A stretch of 33,521 bases of DNA, from the NCBI GenBank assembly GCA_900754745.1, contig CAAEEB010000023.1:1-33521 (forward strand). The letters are read 5' to 3'. Shown here one piece after another: positions 9,389 through 15,944 of the stretch (positions are counted from its first letter, which is position 1; every line of letters begins with the position of its first letter). Origin of the DNA: an uncultured Collinsella sp. Its GTDB lineage: Bacteria > Actinomycetota > Coriobacteriia > Coriobacteriales > Coriobacteriaceae. The position numbers and the translations under genes were made by a program. The notes under the pieces were generated by a model that was given only the letters and a program-made list of their open reading frames with translations, did no database searches and had not been told where the DNA came from.

Positions 9389-10201
9389 ATGACAGCTATC
9401 GATCGGGGCCGGGCGACCGCGGCCTTCAAACGCTATACCGATGCTTACGATGCCGCCAATCCGCGCATCGCACTCAAAATCGAGCATACGTACCACGTTG
9501 CCGAGGCATGCGATGCCGTGGCGCGTGAGCAGGGCTGGTCACCGCAGGACATTGACCTAGCTTGGCTTTGCGGCCTGCTGCACGATATGGGCCGCTTTGA
9601 GCAGCTGCGACGCTGGGACACGTTTAAGGACGCCGAGAGCATGAGCCATGCGGCGTTGGGCGTCGGGGTTCTCTTTGGCGAGAACCCCGACGACGCGCCC
9701 GCCACAACAAGCATCCGAGATTTTATCGAGACCGAAGAGCACGACGAGCTCATCCGCGTGAGCATCGCCTATCACAGTGACTTTCGCCTGCCGGCACAAC
9801 TCGACGAGCGTACACGGTGCCTCTGCGATATCGTACGCGATGGCGACAAGATCGACATTATGCGCACCATCGCCGACAGCACCGTCGATACCATCCTCAA
9901 GGTTGATGAGGACACATTTCTCGCCAGCCGGTTCTCGACACCGGCGCTCGCCGCCTTTGACGAGCACCGCTGCGTCGCACGTGATGAGCGCGACGAGCCC
10001 GCGGACTACCTGGTAGGACTCATCTGCTTTATGTTTGAGCTCGTCTATCCGGCGAGCCGCGCGCTGGCGCGCGAGCAGGGCGATATCTACCGCCTGCTCG
10101 ACGCGCCCTTTGGCATTACGCGTCCCTTTACCAATCCCGCCACGCAAGCGACCTGGGAGCGCTTAAAGAAGGAAATGCGCGACTGGCTGGTGCGCGCCTA
10201 G
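9389..10201 (+). CDS. HD-domain phosphohydrolase
   Basis: The 270-residue soluble protein carries an HD-type metal-dependent hydrolase domain. The metal ligands can be picked out in order: His33 in EHTYHVA, the His65-Asp66 doublet in LLHDMGRF, His129 in AYHSDF, and Asp151/Asp153 in VRDGDKID. This set is that of enzymes that cleave phosphate esters of nucleotides or cyclic dinucleotides, but the substrate is not known. There is no GYP motif of c-di-GMP phosphodiesterases. The ATG start has AGGAAG eight bases upstream. The gene converges on etfA, and the two stop codons overlap (CTAG at 10198-10201), so there is no space for a terminator between them. Confidence 0.8.
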   Translation: MTAIDRGRATAAFKRYTDAYDAANPRIALKIEHTYHVAEACDAVAREQGWSPQDIDLAWLCGLLHDMGRFEQLRRWDTFKDAESMSHAALGVGVLFGENPDDAPATTSIRDFIETEEHDELIRVSIAYHSDFRLPAQLDERTRCLCDIVRDGDKIDIMRTIADSTVDTILKVDEDTFLASRFSTPALAAFDEHRCVARDERDEPADYLVGLICFMFELVYPASRALAREQGDIYRLLDAPFGITRPFTNPATQATWERLKKEMRDWLVRA

Positions 10202-11403
10202 CGCTCAAGCTGGGCCAGCAGCTCCTCGACGACCTCGACGGCATCGCCGACAACCTTATACTGGGCAGCACCAAAGATGGGGGCATCCGGGTCCTCGTTG
10301 ATGGCGATAATGCACTCCGCCCCACCGATGCCGGCAAGATGCTGGATGGCGCCCGAAACACCGATACTCACGAGAAGCTTGGGCGAAACCGATACGCCCG
10401 TCTGGCCAATCTGGTGGCGATACTCCAACCAGCCGGCCTCCACGACAGGTCGCGTGCAGCCAAGCTCGGCACCCAGAGCCTCGGCGAGCCTTCGCATCAG
10501 CGGCAGGTTTTTCTTGGAACCAATACCGCGACCCACCACGACCAGGCGCTCGGCATCGGCAATTGATGCCTGCTGCCCCCACTCCTCGGCGGGAATCGAG
10601 ATCTCGACACGAGCCTTAGCATCATCCGCAAGCGATATCTGGGTGATCGTGCCGGAGCGGCCGTAGTCAAAGTCGGGCGCCTTAAAGATGCCGGGACGCA
10701 CCGTTGCCATCTGAGGACGATGATTGGGGCAGACGATGGTGGCCATCAGGTTGCCGCCAAACGCCGGACGCGTCTGTTGCAGCAGCCCCGTCTCCGTATC
10801 CATCGAAAGTACGGTGCAGTCAGCCGTAAGGCCCGTCTGCAAACGCACGGCAACGCCGGGTGCCAATTCGCGGCCAAAGGCGGTCGCACCGTACAGAATG
10901 GCCTCGGGCTTGCGCTCTGCCACCAAATCGCAGATCAGCCGGGCGTAAACCTCCGCATCGTTCTGGCGCAGGCGCTCGTCGCGACAGACCAGGACCTCGT
11001 CTGCACCGGCGCAAACCAGATGCTCCAGGTCACCGAGAGAGCTCTCGGGGCTCATGCCGACCAATGCCACCAGACGGCAACCACGAGCATCGGCAAGCTC
11101 GCGGCCCTTGCCCATGAGCTCATAGGCAACGGGAGTCACCGTATCGTGCTCGTCGGTCTGCACGAATACCCAAATGTCTCGATATGCATCAAGGTCCACC
11201 GCGCCAGCAGCCTCGTCACGCTCAATCGAGATGGCGATGACGGGGCAGGCGTCGACGCACCCACCGCATAGGATGCAGCCGTCGGTTACGCGGGCGCAAC
11301 GGTTGGGCCGCTCGCCTTCCACTACAATGCCGCCCGAGGCACAGGCGCGAACGCAGCGACCGCAGCCGATACAGGCTTCGCTATCGATAATCAGTCCGCT
11401 CAT
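10198..11403 (-). CDS. etfA: Ferredoxin-fused electron transfer flavoprotein alpha
   Basis: The 401-residue protein is the FAD-carrying Etf subunit fused to an N-terminal two-cluster ferredoxin. Cys11, 14, 17, 21 and Cys43, 46, 49, 53 form two 4Fe-4S binding motifs. The Etf-alpha part follows, with GATAFGRELAPGVAVRL, the FAD-binding stretch RPGIFKAP, GRGIGSKKNL, and IGVSGAIQHLAGI with INEDPDAPIFG at the end. The same fusion is known in LctC of Acetobacterium and in CarE, where the Etf takes part in flavin-based electron bifurcation with ferredoxin and NAD. It is the last gene of the operon and starts directly after the etfB stop (TAG then ATG, no gap), which suggests translational coupling. 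Partner dehydrogenase is encoded two genes upstream. Confidence 0.93.
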   Translation of the reverse strand: MSGLIIDSEACIGCGRCVRACASGGIVVEGERPNRCARVTDGCILCGGCVDACPVIAISIERDEAAGAVDLDAYRDIWVFVQTDEHDTVTPVAYELMGKGRELADARGCRLVALVGMSPESSLGDLEHLVCAGADEVLVCRDERLRQNDAEVYARLICDLVAERKPEAILYGATAFGRELAPGVAVRLQTGLTADCTVLSMDTETGLLQQTRPAFGGNLMATIVCPNHRPQMATVRPGIFKAPDFDYGRSGTITQISLADDAKARVEISIPAEEWGQQASIADAERLVVVGRGIGSKKNLPLMRRLAEALGAELGCTRPVVEAGWLEYRHQIGQTGVSVSPKLLVSIGVSGAIQHLAGIGGAECIIAINEDPDAPIFGAAQYKVVGDAVEVVEELLAQLER

Positions 11404-12219
11404 CTATGCCATCCCCTCGATAATCTTGGCAAGTTTTGCCGCCTGCTCGGACGCCGTTCCGTCAACGGTCTCGCACGTTTGGTCGCGGTCGGGCACAAAC
11501 GATCGCACGACCTGTGTCGGCGAGCCGGCAAGGCCGCAGCGCGCGGGGTCGGCGTTCACGTCGGCAGCGTTGACCACGCGCACGTCCGCCTCCTCGGCCG
11601 CACGAATACCGGCAATACTCGGCATGCGCAGTTGGCCAATCTCCTTGGCGGTCGTCATCGCGCACGGCATCTCAAGATAGACCGTCTCCTCGCCGGCATC
11701 GCAGCCGTGAACAAGCGCCAGTGAACCACAGGTCGTAAAGCCCGCGCTCTGCACGCAGCTCACGTCGGTCACACAGGGAATCTCAAAGGCACCGGCAAGC
11801 TCGGGACCAATCTGGGCCGTATCGCCGTCCACCGCCATCTTGCCGCAGATGAGCAGGTCGAAGTCCTCGTCGAGCGCCTCGATGCCGCACTTGAGGGCAT
11901 AGGTGGTTGCCAGGGTATCGGCACCTGCAAAGGCGCGGTCGGTCAGCAGCAGTGCGTCATCGGCGCCTCGGGCGATGCAGTCGCGCAATAGCGATTCGGT
12001 CGCGGGGATGCCCATCGACACCACCGTTACGCGCACGTCCATGCCAAAGCCGATAAAGTCGTCCTTCAGTGCCAGCGCGCATTCCAAAGCGCTCGCGTCA
12101 AAGGGATTAATGACCGCCTGTTTGCCATCGCGCACAATCGTATTGGTCTTGGGGTCCATCTTGACCTCGGTGCTTCCCGGCACCGCCTTGACGCACACCA
12201 CCATATGGAAATCGCTCAT
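11404..12219 (-). CDS. etfB: Electron transfer flavoprotein beta subunit
   Basis: The 271-residue protein is the Etf beta subunit, which binds the second flavin (FAD in bifurcating Etfs, AMP in ordinary ones) and NAD. Seen motifs are VKAVPGSTEVKMDP near the N-terminus, NPFDASALECAL, GADDALLLTDRAFAGAD, and DGDTAQIGPELA near residues 132-143, the nucleotide-binding loop of the family. The dehydrogenase gene upstream ends in GTGA, so a GTG start at 12225 would overlap its TGA; the ATG at 12219 has better spacing from AAGGGGG (nine bases) and gives the usual N-terminus, so I prefer it. Either way the two genes are translationally coupled. It forms a heterodimer with the next gene product. Confidence 0.93.
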   Translation of the reverse strand: MSDFHMVVCVKAVPGSTEVKMDPKTNTIVRDGKQAVINPFDASALECALALKDDFIGFGMDVRVTVVSMGIPATESLLRDCIARGADDALLLTDRAFAGADTLATTYALKCGIEALDEDFDLLICGKMAVDGDTAQIGPELAGAFEIPCVTDVSCVQSAGFTTCGSLALVHGCDAGEETVYLEMPCAMTTAKEIGQLRMPSIAGIRAAEEADVRVVNAADVNADPARCGLAGSPTQVVRSFVPDRDQTCETVDGTASEQAAKLAKIIEGMA

Positions 12220-12221
12220 CT

Positions 12222-13823
12222 TCACGCGCCCCCTTTCTGGACGAGCTCATCCAAGAGCTTCTCCGAAAACAGGTTACCGCGACCCAGCTGCCCGGCAGGA
12301 TCGAGCTGGAGCTTGAGCCGCGCCGACTCGACCATGGCCTCGTGACCGTACATCGTCTCCAAGAAGCCCGCCTTGATCTTGCCGACACCGTGTTCGGCGG
12401 AGACGGCGCCGCCCATAGCCGTGACCTCGGAAGCCCACTGGGCAAAGAGTTCTCCGCCGCGGCGGTGATCCTGCGCATCGCGCGGCAGAATATTCACATG
12501 CAGATGGTTGTTACCGATGTGCCCCCAGGCGGCAGATTCAAGCCCGCTTTCGGCCAACGTGCGGCGATAAAGGGCGATGACATCGGCCAAGTGTGCGTTG
12601 GGCACCGACATGTCCGAGCCCAGTTTGGTGATGGTGGGATCCGTGCGGCGACGCTCGTCGATGAGCATGTTGACGCTCTCGGGCACCGCATGGCGGAAGA
12701 ATCGCTGGCACTCGCGATCGGCCTCGGTGCGCGCGACCCATGTCGCATCGTCGCTGCCGCCCGCAAGCTCTAGCACCCACCCCAAGTGATACAGCTCCTC
12801 AGTCGCCTGGGCTTCGTCGTCGCAGTCGAGCTCCACGTAGACACAGACCTTGGCGTCTTTGTCGAGCGCCGGCAGCGAGGCGAACGCGGTCGACTGCTCA
12901 CGCTGACGACGCAGGATATCCAGGGCGCCCGCATCGAAATATTCGATGGCAGCCGCGTGGGACAGGACGGGGCGCACAGAATCGGTGAAGGACACAGCCT
13001 TGTCTTCGCTGTCAAAGAAGCAACTCACGCCCCAAACGACCGCAGGTGCCGCCTGCAGGGCAATCTCGAGCTCGGTGATGACGCCGAGTGTGCCACACGC
13101 ACCGATAAACAGATCGATGGCATCCATATCGTCAGCAACGAAATAGCCCGAAGCATTTTTGGTCTTGGGCATAGTGTAGTCGGGAAGGTCGAGCTCGAGC
13201 GTGCGGCCCTGCACCGTGACGAGCGAAAGGCGACGACCCTGTGCAAAAACCTCGCCACGGTGAAGCTCGAGCAGGTCGCCATCGGTCAGCGCGACATGAA
13301 GGCCCGTGACGTGAGGGCGCATGGGGCCGTAAGCGTAGCTACGGGCGCCGGAAGCGTTGCATGCCGCCATCCCGCCCAGGCAGGCAGATGCCTCGGTGGG
13401 ATCGGTAGGAAAGAATTGCTCGGAAGCTTCCTGGAATTCCTCGTAGACCTCAAGCGATGCCTGGTCCCAGCCGGCAGTCGGCAGAACTTTCTTGCCCAGT
13501 TGCTTGCGCAGCTCAGACAGCACGACGCCGGGCGCCACACGCAAAAGAAAGCGGCCCTGCTCATCGCGGCGAATGCCTAGGTAGCGATTCATGCGGGAAG
13601 TATTGAGAATGTGACCGCCATGGGGCACGGCGCCGGCGGCAAGACCGGTCCGGGCGCCCTGAACCGTCACCGGGACACGCTCGGCATGGAGTTTTTTCAA
13701 AATGGCGCGTACCTCGTCCTCCGTTGTCGGAAACGAGATGCTCGAGGCCTCGCCCGATGTGCGAGACTCATCGCGGCCACACTCTTCGAACTCGTCGGTG
13801 AAGGGTTTGATGGTTGCCGACAC
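12222..13823 (-). CDS. FAD-linked 2-hydroxyacid (lactate-type) dehydrogenase
   Basis: The 533-residue flavoprotein belongs to the FAD-binding_4/FAD-oxidase_C family (GlcD, D-lactate dehydrogenase, LctD). The FAD domain spans about 28-215, with GARTGLAAGAVPHGG near 56-70 and GGMAACNASGARSYAYGPMR near 150-169. The C-terminal domain has GHIGNNHLHVN near 430 and SAEHGVGK near 475, which supply the metal and substrate-binding histidines. With EtfB and ferredoxin-EtfA directly downstream, the most likely role is oxidation of lactate (or another 2-hydroxyacid) with electrons passed to the Etf, driven by ferredoxin as in the Acetobacterium complex. Substrate and stereochemistry are inferred only; no lactate permease or racemase is seen here. 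The start is GTG, with an unusual poly-G ribosome binding site. Confidence 0.88.
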   Translation of the reverse strand: MSATIKPFTDEFEECGRDESRTSGEASSISFPTTEDEVRAILKKLHAERVPVTVQGARTGLAAGAVPHGGHILNTSRMNRYLGIRRDEQGRFLLRVAPGVVLSELRKQLGKKVLPTAGWDQASLEVYEEFQEASEQFFPTDPTEASACLGGMAACNASGARSYAYGPMRPHVTGLHVALTDGDLLELHRGEVFAQGRRLSLVTVQGRTLELDLPDYTMPKTKNASGYFVADDMDAIDLFIGACGTLGVITELEIALQAAPAVVWGVSCFFDSEDKAVSFTDSVRPVLSHAAAIEYFDAGALDILRRQREQSTAFASLPALDKDAKVCVYVELDCDDEAQATEELYHLGWVLELAGGSDDATWVARTEADRECQRFFRHAVPESVNMLIDERRRTDPTITKLGSDMSVPNAHLADVIALYRRTLAESGLESAAWGHIGNNHLHVNILPRDAQDHRRGGELFAQWASEVTAMGGAVSAEHGVGKIKAGFLETMYGHEAMVESARLKLQLDPAGQLGRGNLFSEKLLDELVQKGGA

Positions 13824-13828
13824 GCGAA

Positions 13829-13840
13829 CCCCCCCCCTTT
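13829..13840 (-). promoter_or_regulatory. Ribosome binding site with a nine-base homopolymer
   Basis: On the minus strand the sequence AAA followed by nine G lies five bases before the GTG start of the dehydrogenase. It serves as the Shine-Dalgarno sequence. A mononucleotide run of this length is prone to slippage in replication, which would change the spacing to the start. Confidence 0.7.
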
Positions 13841-14171
13841 AGCTAACTACAGTGTTTGCAGGGAGATGTTACCGCATCGTTTCGTCGACGTGTTCGAGAC
13901 CGTCTCCATAATTGGCGATTTTTACGTTCGTGCAATTCGGCGAGCGGCAAGGTTTCCTCGGCAGACGATGCTTTTGACACATGTCGCTTTACCGCCAGCG
14001 ACCACGCAATTGTCGCTCGAAAAAAGTTGAAGTAATTATTACCATCTTTTACCTGCGGAGATGTCAATCCGTCAAGCATTTGGTCAGAAATTGGTCAAGT
14101 AGTGACTGATACGGTCGGCATCGACAGCCAAAACCAATGGAAGTTTTGGCCCCAGAAGCAGGGAGGTTCCC
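13838..14171. other. Divergent intergenic region with competing hairpins
   Basis: This 334-base gene-free stretch separates the lactate-type operon (-) from the surface operon (+). On the minus strand TTGACG (14070-14075) and TTGACA (14062-14067) are possible -35 boxes, with AT-rich TAATAAT at 14035-14041, which implies a leader of about 200 bases. Within that leader GTCGCT (13983-13988), AGCGAC (13997-14002) and GTCGCT (14012-14017) can form two mutually exclusive stems. A direct repeat TTGGTCA lies at 14080-14086 and 14091-14097. No promoter of good quality was found for the plus strand. Confidence 0.4.
14127..14150 (+). promoter_or_regulatory. Leader hairpin of surface operon
   Basis: GCCAAAAC (14127-14134) and GTTTTGGC (14143-14150) make a perfect 8-bp stem with an 8-base loop, ending ten bases before the GGGAGG ribosome binding site of the first surface-operon gene. 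It may protect the mRNA 5' end or modulate translation. Confidence 0.5.
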
Positions 14172-14468
14172 ATGGCATATTACTGGCCCCAGTACGGCGT
14201 CGCCATCGAGGTCGACGACGATCCCTATCTCCTGCCTTTCGACGAAGAGGCGTTCCCCGATACGGCGGTCTACCACGTCACCACCGATGTTATCTGCGAC
14301 CCCGAGTCGTTCTCGGCGCTCGCCCACCACATCGCGCGTATCCACGACATCGAGCTCCCTCCCGACTTCGACGAGCTCATCTACTCGCGCCGCCTGATGC
14401 TTCACATGCTCTTTGGAGCGGACCCGTCCACGTTCGCACGCGTCTACACCACCAAGGACGCCGCATGA
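14172..14468 (+). CDS. Small cytoplasmic protein, unknown, first of surface operon
   Basis: I do not recognise this 98-residue protein. It has no signal peptide or membrane segment and is acidic and aromatic at the start (MAYYWPQYGVAIEVDDDPY), followed by a predominantly helical half with FSALAHHIARIHDIELP. The ATG has a strong GGGAGG ribosome binding site five bases upstream, and its stop overlaps the next gene start (ATGA), so it is very likely real and co-translated with it. The linkage to a membrane-anchored protein and three secreted proteins suggests a cytoplasmic accessory of a surface module; that is inference. Confidence 0.75.
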   Translation: MAYYWPQYGVAIEVDDDPYLLPFDEEAFPDTAVYHVTTDVICDPESFSALAHHIARIHDIELPPDFDELIYSRRLMLHMLFGADPSTFARVYTTKDAA

Positions 14469-14974
14469 GCGCGAAGAAGCCGCCCCGCCTTGCAGGACTG
14501 GGGCGTCGCAAGAAACTCGTCGTTGTCTGCCTGGCTATCGTCTGCGCCCTCATCGCCGTAGGGCTATACGCCTGGCAGTCGCAGCCCGTGCCCGAAGCGG
14601 GCGCCTCGGTCACGACGGCAGAGGGCAAATCGCGCCAAGAAATCCAGGATGAGCTCGACGCCATCGTCCGCGACAACATGATGACGATCTCGGTCGCGCC
14701 GGTCGCACAGTTGCAGGAAGGCGGCAAGCTGCGCGTCAACGTGCAAAACGTCCAAGACAACAAGTTTCCCCAGCGCTTCCGTGTGATTCAAAACGACGAG
14801 ACCATCTATGAGTCCGGCGTGGTCGAAGCCGGCAAAACGGTTGAGACCTGTCCCGCCGGCGATATCCAAGAAGGCGAGGCATATATCGAGATCCAGGCAC
14901 TCGATGCCAAGACCTACGACACGCATGGCAATCCGACGCGCGTCAAAGTGCGGGTGGCCCAGGCAGAAGGCTAG
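14465..14974 (+). CDS. Membrane-anchored extracytoplasmic protein, unknown
   Basis: This 169-residue protein starts with a basic cytoplasmic stretch (residues 1-18, rich in Lys and Arg), has one transmembrane helix at about 19-40 (KLVVVCLAIVCALIAVGLYAW), and an extracytoplasmic part of about 125 residues that alternates polar and hydrophobic residues, as expected for a beta-sandwich. There is no cleavage site, so it should stay anchored as a type II membrane protein. A single Cys lies in the outer domain. The start ATG overlaps the stop of the preceding gene by four bases. I do not recognise the family; it may be an assembly or docking component for the secreted proteins encoded downstream. 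Confidence 0.75.
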   Translation: MSAKKPPRLAGLGRRKKLVVVCLAIVCALIAVGLYAWQSQPVPEAGASVTTAEGKSRQEIQDELDAIVRDNMMTISVAPVAQLQEGGKLRVNVQNVQDNKFPQRFRVIQNDETIYESGVVEAGKTVETCPAGDIQEGEAYIEIQALDAKTYDTHGNPTRVKVRVAQAEG

Positions 14975-14988
14975 CGACCGACGCGCCC

Positions 14989-15042
14989 GCAGGGGCAGCA
15001 CCCTGCCCGCATTCGTCCAACCATCACGGAAACGGTCCGTGA
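14989..15042 (+). promoter_or_regulatory. Two hairpins between surface-operon genes
   Basis: GCAGGG (14989-14994) pairs with CCCTGC (15001-15006), and TCACGGA (15024-15030) pairs perfectly with TCCGTGA (15036-15042) around a 5-base loop. The second ends four bases before the AGAAAGGA ribosome binding site of the next gene. Neither is followed by a U tract, so mRNA processing or stability control is more likely than termination. Confidence 0.5.
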
Positions 15043-15061
15043 CGAGCAGAAAGGATCGATT

Positions 15062-15664
15062 ATGAACACACCCATGAACCTGAACGGAGCCAGAGCGCTC
15101 GCCGTGGGCGCAGGGCTTGCGCTCACACTTGCGATGGGTGCCGCGCCGACGGCGGCCATGGCAGAGGTGCGTGTCGGAACCACCGATGTGACGGTGAAGG
15201 CCGACATTAGCAATGTTTCGTTTAAGGCGCCAACGGTCATCCCCTTTGCCGCCAAAGCCGACGGAACGCTTGTGGGCCCCTCCGACAATACGATTACCAT
15301 CGACAACCTCTCGGCATATGGCATTCATGTCACCAATATGAAGGTTACGGCCAAAAACGACTGGACAATCGTTGCAGACGCAAAGGGCGGCTCGGCCCAA
15401 AACTCCATCGATTTTAAGGTTGGCCCCGATAAGGCAGAAAAGGATGCCAGCTCGGCGACTCAGGCCGCGGGCCTCGATCTTTCCAAAGACGCAAGCTTCG
15501 ACATGAAGTACCAGGGCATTGCCGATGGGACAGACAAGATCAAACTCAGCGTGGGCGGGCACGTCGCGCGTGTCACGCGTGACATCTACCACGCCGGCGG
15601 TACGGGAGATCAAGTGGCAAGCATCACCTGGACGGTCGAGCCCGGTGCGCACGCCACGTCCTAA
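15062..15664 (+). CDS. Secreted surface protein, unknown
   Basis: The 200-residue protein has a clear signal peptide: a hydrophobic core ALAVGAGLALTLAMGAA and a likely cleavage after PTAAMA near residue 34. The mature part is rich in Thr, Val, Asp and Lys with alternating patterns such as VTVKADISNVSFKAPTV, which suggests a beta-sandwich. There is no C-terminal sorting signal or membrane helix, so it is either released or held by a partner. The ATG has AGAAAGGA seven bases upstream. The general look recalls WxL-type or pilin-like surface proteins, but no WxL motif or pilin motif could be found, so no family is assigned. It overlaps the next gene by 20 bases. Confidence 0.75.
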   Translation: MNTPMNLNGARALAVGAGLALTLAMGAAPTAAMAEVRVGTTDVTVKADISNVSFKAPTVIPFAAKADGTLVGPSDNTITIDNLSAYGIHVTNMKVTAKNDWTIVADAKGGSAQNSIDFKVGPDKAEKDASSATQAAGLDLSKDASFDMKYQGIADGTDKIKLSVGGHVARVTRDIYHAGGTGDQVASITWTVEPGAHATS

Positions 15665-15905
15665 GGCGATTGCACTGGCCGCCATCGTCGGCATCTTGGC
15701 ATCCGCACCCACCATGGCCTTTGCTCAGCAAGAGCAAGCGCAGGCGGCTACGGAAGTGACCGTCGACCTTTCGGGCCTTGATCGCGGCAGCCGTCACGAG
15801 CCACTCGCCCAGACGAGCGACACCCGGCAACTCATTGCGGTGGGCACCGCCACGGTGGGAGCAGGACTGACGTGCCTTGGCCTGCACATCAAACGCAACC
15901 AATAG
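15645..15905 (+). CDS. Small cell-wall-anchored protein with degenerate sortase signal
   Basis: Starting at the GTG at 15645, inside the end of the previous gene, this 86-residue protein has a signal peptide (PKAIALAAIVGILASAPTMAFA) and a short mature part ending in LAQTSD, then a hydrophobic stretch LIAVGTATVGAGLTCLGL and a KRNQ tail. That order is the layout of a sortase sorting signal, with LAQTS in place of LPxTG. The mature chain would be only about 25-30 residues. The start is uncertain because there is no strong ribosome binding site, but the signal peptide must begin near here; translational coupling through the 20-base overlap is likely. No sortase gene is in the window. Confidence 0.65.
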   Translation: MRTPRPKAIALAAIVGILASAPTMAFAQQEQAQAATEVTVDLSGLDRGSRHEPLAQTSDTRQLIAVGTATVGAGLTCLGLHIKRNQ

Positions 15906-15944
15906 CCAAGCATAACCGGAGTACGCGGAATAGATAGGAGAACC

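Noticed and set aside
14102..14464. Upstream in-frame extension of the membrane-anchored surface protein
   Set aside because: It would run in another frame through the whole 98-residue gene, and the ATG at 14465 overlaps that gene's stop in the typical ATGA way.
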